DNA of 64,000 bases, from assembly GCF_016917355.1 (NCBI RefSeq), contig NZ_CP070304.1:2728001-2792000 (forward strand). Reading direction: 5' to 3'. A program made the position numbers and the translations under genes. Shown here in pieces: positions 1-7,703 of this stretch; within the stretch, counting starts at the first letter, position 1, and each line of letters begins with the position of its first letter. Below the pieces are notes generated by a model that searched no databases, was not told the DNA's origin, and worked only from the letters and a program-made list of their open reading frames with translations. This DNA is from Glaciimonas sp. PAMC28666 (GTDB taxonomy: Bacteria; Pseudomonadota; Gammaproteobacteria; Burkholderiales; Burkholderiaceae_D).

Positions 1-1
1 A

Positions 2-1528
2 GGCAGTGGTCAGCGCCTCGACTACTTAAAACAGATTTTTGGGGAAGAACCGGCAGCAGGCATGGCCGCGCTAATCGACAAGCAAGGCGCGGATGGCATC
101 AATCGCTATGTCGCCATTATCGAAAACGCCAAAGGCGTCGCCCGAAAAACTGCCACCATCATGGCCGACAACCTGCAAGGCGACCTACAAACAATGCGTT
201 CGTCCTGGGAGGATCTTGGTATCACGGCCTCTGACGCGATTGATCAACCTTTGCGCCGGGTAACGTCCCGGATCGCCGACATCCTGCGCGGCATCAGCAA
301 ATGGATGCAGCACAACCCGGCTTTGACGGCATCGTTACTGAAAATTGCCCTGGGAATTGGCGCGGTGATGGCGGTCACCGGCACGCTGGCGTTAACCCTG
401 GCCAGCATCGTTGTACCTATCGCCGCGCTCAAAATGGCACTGGGATTGCTGGGCCTCAAGGCATGGGGGCTACTGCCAGCATTGCGCAATATCGGTGGGG
501 GCCTGATATCCGTCGGATCGCGTGCTCTGGTCTTGGGCCGCACGCTTGCCGGACCCCTCACCATTCTCGGCCGTATCGTCCAGGGGGCAATGCTGGTCGG
601 TGCGACAATCGCAGGACTACCTCTATGGGGCATTGCCGCTTTAACCGCCGTGCTTGTGGGGGCGGCAATTGCCATCTATAAATTTTGGGGACCCATCAGT
701 AGTTTCTTCATTGGACTGTTCAAAGGTCTGACGCGTGGCATCGGCAGTGCTGCGATGCCCGCATTCAAAGCCCTGGGGAGCGCTTTGTCGTGGCTATGGG
801 AAGGTATGAGGAACTTCGGCGGCATGTTAGTCCATTGCATGCCGTTCCTTGCCCTTCTCGCTAAAGCCTTCGAACCGGTAAAAGTCGCTATCCTCTGGAT
901 TATTGAAGGCTTAAGCTGGTTGTGGCAACCCATGCGCGATACCAGCGCTGCCGCTGAGAGCATGGGCGAAAGAATCGGTAACAGCGTGGGGAAAGTAGTC
1001 GGTTGGATCCTTGCACTACCGGCCAAATTTGCCACGCTCGGCGTCAATATCATCACCGGCCTGATCAATGGTATGACGGGCATGCTGGGATGGGTGCAAG
1101 GAAAGGTCGCTGGCATTGCAGACAGCGTCATTGGCGTGTTTAAAGACAAGCTTGGTATCCGTAGCCCAAGTCGGGTTTTTGCATCCGTGGGCGATCACAC
1201 GATGCAAGGTCTGGCGATCGGTCTGCAACGCAGCGAAGATGCCCCAGTAGCGCAGGTCAGCAGCCTTGCCAAACGCTTAACGCAACTGGGCGCGGGTATC
1301 GCCATTGGTGCCGCCACCATGCCCGCGATGGCGTTTGATACCCGCCCACCGATGGCACCGCCTGGAGCCAACGGCGGCACGGTTATCCAGGGCGACACAA
1401 TCCAGATCACCATCCAGACCACACCCGGCATGGATGGCAACGCGATTGCGCTAGCGGTCGCACAGGCGCTAGACCGGCGCGATCGTGAAAAACGTGCACG
1501 TCAACGTTCCAGTTTGCACGACTATTAA
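2..1528 (+). CDS. Phage tail tape measure protein, C-terminal part (P2 gpT-like)
   Basis: The frame is open to the window edge, so the true start lies upstream and only about the last 509 residues are seen. Tape measure proteins set tail length and fill the tail tube of contractile-tailed phages. A long stretch of hydrophobic, Gly/Ala-rich helices is followed by the segment KLGIRSPSRVF, which is typical of the C-terminus of tape measure proteins. gpU and gpD lie downstream, as in P2-like phages (order T-U-D). An opposite-strand gene separates it from gpU. The identification rests on composition, the C-terminal signature and gene order. Confidence 0.85.
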   Translation, partial: GSGQRLDYLKQIFGEEPAAGMAALIDKQGADGINRYVAIIENAKGVARKTATIMADNLQGDLQTMRSSWEDLGITASDAIDQPLRRVTSRIADILRGISKWMQHNPALTASLLKIALGIGAVMAVTGTLALTLASIVVPIAALKMALGLLGLKAWGLLPALRNIGGGLISVGSRALVLGRTLAGPLTILGRIVQGAMLVGATIAGLPLWGIAALTAVLVGAAIAIYKFWGPISSFFIGLFKGLTRGIGSAAMPAFKALGSALSWLWEGMRNFGGMLVHCMPFLALLAKAFEPVKVAILWIIEGLSWLWQPMRDTSAAAESMGERIGNSVGKVVGWILALPAKFATLGVNIITGLINGMTGMLGWVQGKVAGIADSVIGVFKDKLGIRSPSRVFASVGDHTMQGLAIGLQRSEDAPVAQVSSLAKRLTQLGAGIAIGAATMPAMAFDTRPPMAPPGANGGTVIQGDTIQITIQTTPGMDGNAIALAVAQALDRRDREKRARQRSSLHDY

Positions 1529-1553
1529 CTAACAGATGACATCTATGAAAACT

Positions 1554-2057
1554 TTAAAACATCATCACGTTTGGTCCCGAATCCGGAATATCGGATCCTA
1601 CTTTTCCATGTTGAGGGCATCGCAACCAGAGATACGTATCAAGCTGCAGGATCGTTTTCTTGCCTTCGCCTGCGCAGGAAGCACACAGATAGATTGCTTC
1701 CTCAACTGGGCTTTTGGGGTTCTTACAATGCATCACAATGCCGCCGCGTGCCGTGGTGTAAAGCGCATACCGATGCAAGTCTTCGCTTACCTTTACCGCG
1801 CCATCGAACGCAACCAGCAACTGCGCATACTTTTTTTCAAGCACCGTCTGAAGCTCCACCGACTGCTTATTTTGCACAATCAGCGCAAGATTATCCTGCT
1901 GAACCAATACACTGGCTTGCTGAATATCGAAAAGGCGATCCGTCATCTCTCGCAGCGCGGATGCGATCATGTCATCGTCCCGCACCGCCACGCTGGTTTT
2001 AACGACATCAATACGCGTTTTCAACGCCCCAATTCCACTGAAAATAGCACTCATCAT
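1554..2057 (-). CDS. Hypothetical phage protein with a Cys-rich C-terminus (moron-like)
   Basis: About 167 residues, not assigned to a function. The chosen start has a GGAG ribosome site about ten bases upstream; an ATG one codon later is equally possible. The frame continues upstream of this point but without ribosome-site support. The N-terminal half looks helical and possibly coiled-coil. The C-terminal half holds MHCKNP, CASCAGE and RCPQHG, which together could bind a metal as a zinc ribbon. It sits alone on the minus strand between the plus-strand tail genes T and U, the position and orientation expected of an independently expressed accessory gene. The opposite-strand reading frame over the same stretch looks like a shadow. 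Confidence 0.65.
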   Translation of the reverse strand: MMSAIFSGIGALKTRIDVVKTSVAVRDDDMIASALREMTDRLFDIQQASVLVQQDNLALIVQNKQSVELQTVLEKKYAQLLVAFDGAVKVSEDLHRYALYTTARGGIVMHCKNPKSPVEEAIYLCASCAGEGKKTILQLDTYLWLRCPQHGKVGSDIPDSGPNVMMF

Positions 2058-2164
2058 TCTGCAGTTTCTCCTTTTGTGAATCCGGAAAAATATTCTCCGG
2101 AGAAACGTTCCAACAAAACCGAAAGCGCCTCCAGTCATCACACAAATCACTTAGAAAAAAGAAA

Positions 2165-2674
2165 ATGATGATGGCCCTCGGCATGTTCGTCTTCAGCCTC
2201 CCCACGTTGGCGTATCAGGAACTCCAACGCCAGACCGAATGGAAACACGTCAGCAACGCCCGTGTCGGGGCGCGTGACGCGTTTCAATACACCGGCAAGG
2301 GCGACGACACCATCACGCTCTCGGGCTGGATAGCGCCCGAACTCACCGGTTCGCTCTATGCACTCGACGCATTACACCTGATGGCCGATACCGGCAAGTC
2401 ATGGATCCTGATTCAGGGGACCGGACGGATTTATGGCGCGTATATCATCACCAGCATGACCGAAGGCAAAACCCATTTCGGCATCGACGGCAATCCAGGA
2501 CGGATCGAGTTTGCGATCACGCTCAAATGCACCGATGACGACGTTCACAACGCATTGAACAACCTGGGCAACATCGGCACGCTGCGCGATATGCTCACGC
2601 TTGAAGGGCTGGCCAACAACCTCAATGCGGTCAACGGCATTGGCAGCATCGCCAGTGGTGTGGTAAACCGATGA
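2165..2674 (+). CDS. Phage tail protein gpU (P2-like)
   Basis: 169 residues. P2 gpU family proteins cap or complete the tail tube near the baseplate end. The N-terminus (FSLPTLAYQELQRQTEWKH), the ISGW-like segment TLSGWIAPELTG and the central segment SWILIQGTGRIYGAYII match the family pattern as remembered. Three ATG codons stand in tandem at the start; the first is used here, but any is possible. The stop overlaps the gpD start as ATGA, so the two are translationally coupled. Confidence 0.88.
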   Translation: MMMALGMFVFSLPTLAYQELQRQTEWKHVSNARVGARDAFQYTGKGDDTITLSGWIAPELTGSLYALDALHLMADTGKSWILIQGTGRIYGAYIITSMTEGKTHFGIDGNPGRIEFAITLKCTDDDVHNALNNLGNIGTLRDMLTLEGLANNLNAVNGIGSIASGVVNR

Positions 2675-3894
2675 ACGACCATACCCCGGACTTTCTGGTC
2701 ACCTTAGATGGCCGTGACTTAACTGCGATCATCCGTCCGCGTCTGATCAGCCTGACGCTGACCGAATGCCGCGACGAGTCAGCCGACCAGCTCGACATCG
2801 CGCTCGACGACACCGACGGTCAACTTGCCATCCCGTACAAAGGCGCAAAGATCCATCTACACATCGGCTGGAAACACAGCGGCCTTGTCGACAAAGGCAC
2901 CTTTACCGTCGATGAAGTCGAACACAGTGGCGCACCCGACACCATCACGTTGCGCGCCCGGACTGTCAATCTGATCGATACCTTTCGGCAAGTCGAAGAA
3001 CATAGCTTCCATGACACCACGCTCGGGGCAATCATTGAAGTCATTGCGTTTCGGCAGCAACTCAAAGTAGGAATATCGGACACTCTACGAGACATTTCAG
3101 TTAAACACATCGACCAGACCCGCGAGAGCGACGCCGCCTTCCTGCGCCGCCTTGGCAAACAATACGATGCCGTCGCGACTGTCAAAAACGATACCCTGAT
3201 TTTTACGTCCGCCAGCCGCAGCCAGACCGTCTCCAGCAAGCCATTACCCCTAATCGATATCACACGCCAACTCGGTGACGGCCACCGCTATCACAGCGCG
3301 GAACGCGACAGCTATACCGGCGTGCGGGTATTCTGGCAGAATGACAAGCAAGTCCTGCGTCGCAGTGTGGTGACCGGCCCAACGGGCAACGCCAAACGGC
3401 TGCGCACCACCTATGCAAACGAAGACGATGCGCGTACGGCGGCAGTGGCGGAATGGCTGCGCATCCAACGCGGATTGGCGACGTTTGAACTGACGCTGGC
3501 CGTAGGCAATCCGGAACTGATCCCGCAGTCACCGGTCACGGTATCGGGCTTTAAAGCAACCATCGATAGCGTGGACTGGCTGACAGCGAAAGTCACGCAC
3601 AGCATCGGCAGCAATGGCTTTACCACCGCCATCGAACTGGAAATCAAAACGGAAGAAGCGGAAGTGGAACGCGAAGAGCAGACCGACCCGGATGAAGGAA
3701 TCACCGGCGTCACGGCAGCGTGGCGCGATAAGGTCAGCAAGCAACAAGGGGAGGAACTGGCGGGCGCTCGTGGCAATCCGAAAGCACTTCAACACCTCTA
3801 CGTCAGCAAGCAAAGCGCCAGCCGCGCCGCCAAACTCGAATGGGAGAAAATACGGGAGCGGCGGGAGATTATTGAAGAAAATAGCACGCAATGA
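2671..3894 (+). CDS. Phage late control / baseplate hub protein gpD (P2-like)
   Basis: 407 residues, close to the usual length of P2 gpD. The family forms the hub of the tail baseplate and is related to the gp27/VgrG fold. The N-terminus reads as a tail protein beginning with LDGRDLTAIIRPRLISLTLT. The charged C-terminus (about residues 335-407) is family-typical. It overlaps gpU by four bases. A second, broken copy of its late region (about residues 289-330) lies about 2.8 kb downstream, beyond an inserted cargo gene. Confidence 0.9.
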   Translation: MNDHTPDFLVTLDGRDLTAIIRPRLISLTLTECRDESADQLDIALDDTDGQLAIPYKGAKIHLHIGWKHSGLVDKGTFTVDEVEHSGAPDTITLRARTVNLIDTFRQVEEHSFHDTTLGAIIEVIAFRQQLKVGISDTLRDISVKHIDQTRESDAAFLRRLGKQYDAVATVKNDTLIFTSASRSQTVSSKPLPLIDITRQLGDGHRYHSAERDSYTGVRVFWQNDKQVLRRSVVTGPTGNAKRLRTTYANEDDARTAAVAEWLRIQRGLATFELTLAVGNPELIPQSPVTVSGFKATIDSVDWLTAKVTHSIGSNGFTTAIELEIKTEEAEVEREEQTDPDEGITGVTAAWRDKVSKQQGEELAGARGNPKALQHLYVSKQSASRAAKLEWEKIRERREIIEENSTQ

Positions 3895-4215
3895 AGTGTT
3901 CGTAGATGGAGACAATGAACAAGATTCTTTTGTGTATTAGCTTGGATCAATCGATAGGTGGAATATAACAATGCTATGAGAGCCTTATAGACAAAGGGTC
4001 TTTGATTTTGAATATGGAAATGTACGGTCAAAGGTACTGTCAAAAATAAATGCTTAGAGCTTTGCCGCGCTTGTAACCGCCAGTTACTTATCGGTACGCG
4101 GCTCCTAAACGGCGCGTATCTTTCGATTTATCAAGCCAGCACAATCACGTCCGAAATTTCTCCACGGTCCTCGCGGCAGTCTGAACTTGCTTCAAAGGTA
4201 TTTAAGAAATGCGTT
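3895..4215 (+). other. Intergenic stretch between gpD and the DUF4157 gene
   Basis: About 320 bases lie between the gpD stop and the convergent DUF4157 stop. I see no credible reading frame, no RNA gene and no clear stem with a T-run. The region is richer in A+T than gpD and may mark the edge of the inserted cargo. Confidence 0.5.
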
Positions 4216-6141
4216 TTAGTCAAATATGTTTAAACCCATGCCTTCGGCCTCTTCTGTCTCATCGCTAGCTTTTGATTTATTATGACCGGCAACGGCGAAA
4301 GCTTTTTCTTTCTCTGTGGCATCCTTTTTTGTTAATTCACGTTTATGATTATTGAGAACGCTATAGTCGTTGGCCAATTCGTATAGCGTCGCGGTTCCTC
4401 CTTTGAAGGCAGTTGGATATGCTGCCGGATACGCGAGTATGAAACGGTGAGGAGCCCCTTGCCGGACTTGTGACACTTGCTGCTGCTGCGGCGAGCGTCG
4501 CGTCGTGATCACTGATGAGATGCCGTTGCCTTGGTTGTCGAAAGTCCAGCAGGCGTTATGCAACTCACCAGCGGGTGATACGAGATCGACCCACAACCGG
4601 ATTTGGTAGACATGCTCGCTATAAGTACCTTCCCCCCATTGGGTCTGCAATACATTTCGCAGACTCGTGAAAATGTCAGATGGATTGAGACTAACCTCAG
4701 AAATGGGTTGCAATACCGCCAGATCGGCTACCAGTTTTGCTTTTTTGGGCGGAACTTCGCCATGTTTTCCAGCTAACTGTTCAATTGCTTTTGGTAGATT
4801 TTCATCAACAAAAATATTTTGCCACGTCTTCACCGTTTTCATTTGCGCAGCATATTGTTCACCACCGACTGGCTGCCAGATTGCATCCGCTTTGCCGGTA
4901 TTGTCGGTGCTCCCGGATACTGCGGCACCTGAGGCGGTGTGGGCGGCAGCCATGGTCAGTTCGCGCATGTAGCCCGCGATCTCTTCGTAGCCGTTGACCG
5001 CCTTAGCTAGCGTATTCATAATGGTTTTTACCAATTTGTTAGTTTGACCGATCAACTGATCGCCTTCCGGGAGTTTATTATTCACTTCATTGGCATGGCT
5101 GAGGCAAAATTTGTAGATTTGCTCTTCCAATTCTTTCAACCAGGTACCAATGAGGGGGGGGATTTTTTCCGGCCCCTGCGAGCCAAACTCAGCCATCATT
5201 AATCCGTGGGTAACCTTGCGCTGCATGATTGACGGACCATTGTCTATTGTCATCAACTGCGTCGTGCCTCGGGATGCACTCTGCGTGCCCGTATCGTTAG
5301 CAAACGTAACAAAGGTGAAACCGGCGACACGCTGGGTTACTAAACTTAATACGCATTCCTCTGCCACTAGGTTCCGTGCAACATGGTCGCCCTCGAACTG
5401 CACGGCTTTCTCGCCCATCATGTCAGCCTCTTTCTCCAATGAAGGATCGTCGTTGACCGCGCCCGCCTTGATCTGCAAAGTAGGCCGAACCCGCCCTTGC
5501 GCCTGCTGCACCACATGCCAAGCCTCATGCGGCAAATGCTTCTCCTGGCCCGGCGCAAGATGAATGTCACTGCCTTGTGCATAGGCATGTGCATTCAATT
5601 GCGCCGGTTGCGACGAGTTGTAGTGCACCTTGACGTGATCCATCGACATGCCAGACATCGATTCGATGCCGGATTTAAGCTGGTCGGGCAGGCCGGTATT
5701 GTTTGATTTTGCAGCTGGTGCCTGGGCTAATTGCAATGGGGCTTCAGAGGATGATTTTGCCTGTACCGACTTTTCCATTGCTCGCTCAGGTTGCAGACCA
5801 TCGTGCGATACCTGGTCCTCTTGCCGCTGCACCGGGCCACCGAATAGCGCATCCATTTTCTGACGCTGCGCCACCATACGGGGACTATTCTGGATGGCGT
5901 CCATCTGTGCTTTTTGTTGCAGCACGCGCGGACTGTTGTTGATCATGTCGGCGAATGCTTTCTGCTGCAACATCCGGGGGCTGTTGTTGATCATTTCTTG
6001 CAGTTTGCGCTGCGCTACTGCTACCGGTCGATTGTCTACAAAGCCACCGTCCCGCGTTGTCTGCATGGTCGACGCTCGCTGGGCCATATCAGATTGGCGG
6101 GTCTGATCTTCTTGCACCGGTGCTTGCAGTGGAGCTTTCAT
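4216..6141 (-). CDS. DUF4157 domain protein, possible phage-carried effector or toxin
   Basis: 641 residues. The N-terminal ~100 residues are Gln-rich and hold three copies of a unit containing NSPR-x3-Q. A DUF4157 domain spans about residues 150-250, with the zinc-peptidase-like motif HEAWHVVQQ at about 205-213 and a following E-K-E-A-D segment near 235-240. The remaining ~390 residues are unrecognised. DUF4157 proteins are known from extracellular contractile injection systems and polymorphic-toxin settings, where the domain precedes variable C-terminal modules. Here it is encoded opposite to the tail genes of a contractile-tail prophage, between gpD and a gpD fragment, which suggests inserted cargo. 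Whether the C-terminus is toxic is unknown, and no immunity gene is evident next to it. Confidence 0.75.
   Translation of the reverse strand: MKAPLQAPVQEDQTRQSDMAQRASTMQTTRDGGFVDNRPVAVAQRKLQEMINNSPRMLQQKAFADMINNSPRVLQQKAQMDAIQNSPRMVAQRQKMDALFGGPVQRQEDQVSHDGLQPERAMEKSVQAKSSSEAPLQLAQAPAAKSNNTGLPDQLKSGIESMSGMSMDHVKVHYNSSQPAQLNAHAYAQGSDIHLAPGQEKHLPHEAWHVVQQAQGRVRPTLQIKAGAVNDDPSLEKEADMMGEKAVQFEGDHVARNLVAEECVLSLVTQRVAGFTFVTFANDTGTQSASRGTTQLMTIDNGPSIMQRKVTHGLMMAEFGSQGPEKIPPLIGTWLKELEEQIYKFCLSHANEVNNKLPEGDQLIGQTNKLVKTIMNTLAKAVNGYEEIAGYMRELTMAAAHTASGAAVSGSTDNTGKADAIWQPVGGEQYAAQMKTVKTWQNIFVDENLPKAIEQLAGKHGEVPPKKAKLVADLAVLQPISEVSLNPSDIFTSLRNVLQTQWGEGTYSEHVYQIRLWVDLVSPAGELHNACWTFDNQGNGISSVITTRRSPQQQQVSQVRQGAPHRFILAYPAAYPTAFKGGTATLYELANDYSVLNNHKRELTKKDATEKEKAFAVAGHNKSKASDETEEAEGMGLNIFD
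5860..6003 (-). repeat. Coding repeat: three ~16-residue NSPR units
   Basis: Three tandem units of about 48 bp encode segments with N/Q-NSPR-x-x-x-Q, followed by a related M-D-A-L-F end. They lie in the N-terminal region of the DUF4157 protein at about residues 47-94. Similar NSPR-MVAQRQ segments are familiar in front of DUF4157 domains in other bacteria, so the repeat is probably part of the family's leader region and not a chance duplication. Confidence 0.8.
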
Positions 6142-6400
6142 CTTTTCTCATCTTCGCAGCAACATTAATACTTTGATATTAGCTGGAGACCATCATGAAG
6201 CACAACAGATAGTTGGTTAGGCGGATGCATAAGCGCTTAATGTTCAAAAACGACCATATTTGAACAGTCAAAAATCACATGTTTTTGACGTTCAAAAAGT
6301 AGCCTTTAACATCTTGGTCATGCTCATATTTATTCATACCCTTAATGAACGTCTAGAGGCGCGCTTGTATGCTCGTGGACGAGGTCGGGTATCTGAATAC

Positions 6401-6532
6401 AGCTGGCATATCAACATCTCAGGTTGCAAAGCCCTGATTGATGGCGTTCAAGGATTAGCACCGAAAGTCACGCATAACGTCGGCGGCAGCGGATTTACCA
6501 CGCGGATTGAGCTAAAAAGCAAGATTGAATAA
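6401..6532 (+). pseudogene. Remnant of a second gpD gene (late region)
   Basis: The translated segment ISGCKALIDGVQ, then KVTHNVGGSGFTTRIELK, matches intact gpD (VSGFKATIDSVD, KVTHSIGSNGFTTAIELE) closely in sequence and order. A stop at 6530 interrupts it, and the frame continues as AEIEHQ where gpD has AEVERE. Upstream sequence is not recognisable as gpD. This is a truncated, decayed copy left on the far side of the DUF4157 gene. It most likely records the recombination that put the cargo next to gpD. Confidence 0.8.
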
Positions 6533-6587
6533 GCTGAAATAGAGCATCAACCGGGCGCAAGACAATCTGCGGTAATTCCTAAACAAC

Positions 6588-6616
6588 TTGATCTACTCCC
6601 ATTTTGTACATACAAT
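6588..6616 (+). promoter_or_regulatory. Predicted promoter of brnT
   Basis: TTGATC and TACAAT are separated by 17 bases. The -10 box ends eight bases before the BrnT start codon and no ribosome site is visible in between, so the transcript may be leaderless or nearly so. BrnA antitoxins usually repress their own promoter. Confidence 0.5.
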
Positions 6617-6623
6617 ATAGCTC

Positions 6624-6905
6624 ATGGATATTACATTTGATACTGACAAGAACGAACGTAACATCCGAGATCGAGACCTTAGCTTTGAGCAAGCTGCGGA
6701 TTTTGATTTTGCTACCGCGGAAATTGCATTAGATGAACGCAATGATTATGGCGAAGAGCGCTATATCGCGGTGGGATACCTTGGGCAACGTCTCCACGTG
6801 CTATGTTTTACAGAAAGCAACGCCGGAATACGCGTTATTAGCTTTCGTAAAGCCAATCTAAGAGAAGGAAAGATACATGAAAAACCACTTACCTTTCACC
6901 AATAA
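6624..6905 (+). CDS. brnT: BrnT family toxin
   Basis: 93 residues. It is recognised as BrnT, a RelE-fold ribonuclease toxin, from the N-terminal F-D-x-x-K-N-x-x-N pattern, the central FDFATAEIALDERNDYGEERY segment, and VLCFTES with ISFRKANLRE near the end. BrnT blocks translation by RNA cleavage and is neutralised by BrnA. The gene overlaps the downstream brnA by 29 bases, the usual toxin-first arrangement. It belongs to the prophage cargo block, where such pairs act as addiction or anti-phage modules. Confidence 0.92.
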   Translation: MDITFDTDKNERNIRDRDLSFEQAADFDFATAEIALDERNDYGEERYIAVGYLGQRLHVLCFTESNAGIRVISFRKANLREGKIHEKPLTFHQ

Positions 6906-7161
6906 AGAAGGTGAAGTCCGTGAACTAACAGCCGAGGACTTGGCACGGTTTAAACCGGCGACAGAAGTACTGTCTGATTCGCTGTTAAAAAAACTAGGCG
7001 TCAGCAAACGTGGCCCACAAAAATCTCCGGTTAAAGAGCGCATTACCATTCGCTTGTCGCCGGATGTATTAATGCAGTTCCGCGCTACTGGGGACGGTTG
7101 GCAAACACGCATGGATGCCGCATTGCGCGATTGGTTGAAAGACCATGCGTTAACGCATTAA
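6877..7161 (+). CDS. brnA: BrnA family antitoxin
   Basis: 94 residues. The N-terminal half (LTAEDLARFKPATEVL) is the toxin-binding segment seen in BrnA proteins. The C-terminal half (KERITIRLSPDVLMQFRATGDGWQTRMDAALRDWL) is a ribbon-helix-helix DNA-binding domain. It overlaps brnT and should both neutralise BrnT and repress the operon. A shorter, similar N-terminal segment is encoded immediately downstream. Confidence 0.92.
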   Translation: MKNHLPFTNKEGEVRELTAEDLARFKPATEVLSDSLLKKLGVSKRGPQKSPVKERITIRLSPDVLMQFRATGDGWQTRMDAALRDWLKDHALTH

Positions 7162-7191
7162 GTTGACATTACTAGAATGCAAAGGCGCGCT

Positions 7192-7353
7192 ATGTCTAAG
7201 AAAATAAATCCCGAACAACTCAGCGACGACAATCCGGAATGGAGCGCTGAGGACTTCGCTAAAGCGCGCCCGGCCAAGGACGTTTTGCCAGAGCTTTTTG
7301 GAAAGAAGATAGCTGTAGAGATGCTGAAGCGCCCATCCTGGGCGCGTCCATAA
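7192..7353 (+). CDS. Truncated BrnA-like antitoxin fragment
   Basis: 53 residues from an ATG with AAAGG six bases upstream; an ATG 15 bases earlier is also in frame. The sequence NPEWSAEDFAKARPAKDVLPELFG resembles the N-terminal half of BrnA/BrnA-like antitoxins. The ribbon-helix-helix half is missing and the frame stops at SWARP. It follows brnA closely on the same strand. It could be a leftover of a second system or a small decoy or auxiliary antitoxin; no partner toxin is visible. Confidence 0.55.
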   Translation: MSKKINPEQLSDDNPEWSAEDFAKARPAKDVLPELFGKKIAVEMLKRPSWARP

Positions 7354-7377
7354 AAAATCAAACTATCGCTTTTTCTA

Positions 7378-7680
7378 TCATTTTCCGCCCATGTTAAAAG
7401 TCTGCGGCCCGGTAACGTTGCCCATAACCTGTTGCCCAACCTCGCCATACACCACGATATGAACTCCCAAATCAACGGGCGCAACGCCACCGACGCAATC
7501 GAATGCTTGCGCTTTTGCATGCGAATCCAGGGTTCGAAAGCGGGCGATTAATTCAATTTCTTCTTCGGTCAGTGTGAGCATTTTGGCTGACGACAAAATC
7601 TCATGTAAAACTTTGTCCTCGCCCACTTCGCCGGTCACCGCTGACGTGGTGTCGCCATAAAATCCATTCTGTATTGTCAT
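7378..7680 (-). CDS. Regulator-like protein without a DNA-binding domain
   Basis: 100 residues, function unknown. Its second half matches the XRE-family protein encoded at 8945-9409: LTEEEIELIARFRTLD corresponds to LSKDEKELLSGYRGLD, and VGQQVMGNVTGPQTFNMGG to VGQQVTGDIKSPQTFTIGG. The helix-turn-helix part is absent. It could be an interaction partner or modulator of the XRE protein, or the surviving tail of a degraded regulator. It ends convergently with the small gene at 7192. Confidence 0.65.
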   Translation of the reverse strand: MTIQNGFYGDTTSAVTGEVGEDKVLHEILSSAKMLTLTEEEIELIARFRTLDSHAKAQAFDCVGGVAPVDLGVHIVVYGEVGQQVMGNVTGPQTFNMGGK

Positions 7681-7703
7681 GCTTGTCGCGTCTCCAGATT
7701 GTT

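Noticed and set aside
1536-2168. Plus-strand 210-codon frame between tail genes T and U
   Set aside because: It is rich in His/Arg/Gln without domain character and lies antisense to the minus-strand gene that has a ribosome site and plausible protein composition.
5860-6003. Repeat array considered as a CRISPR
   Set aside because: Units are coding, without unique spacers of constant length, and give the NSPR peptide repeat.
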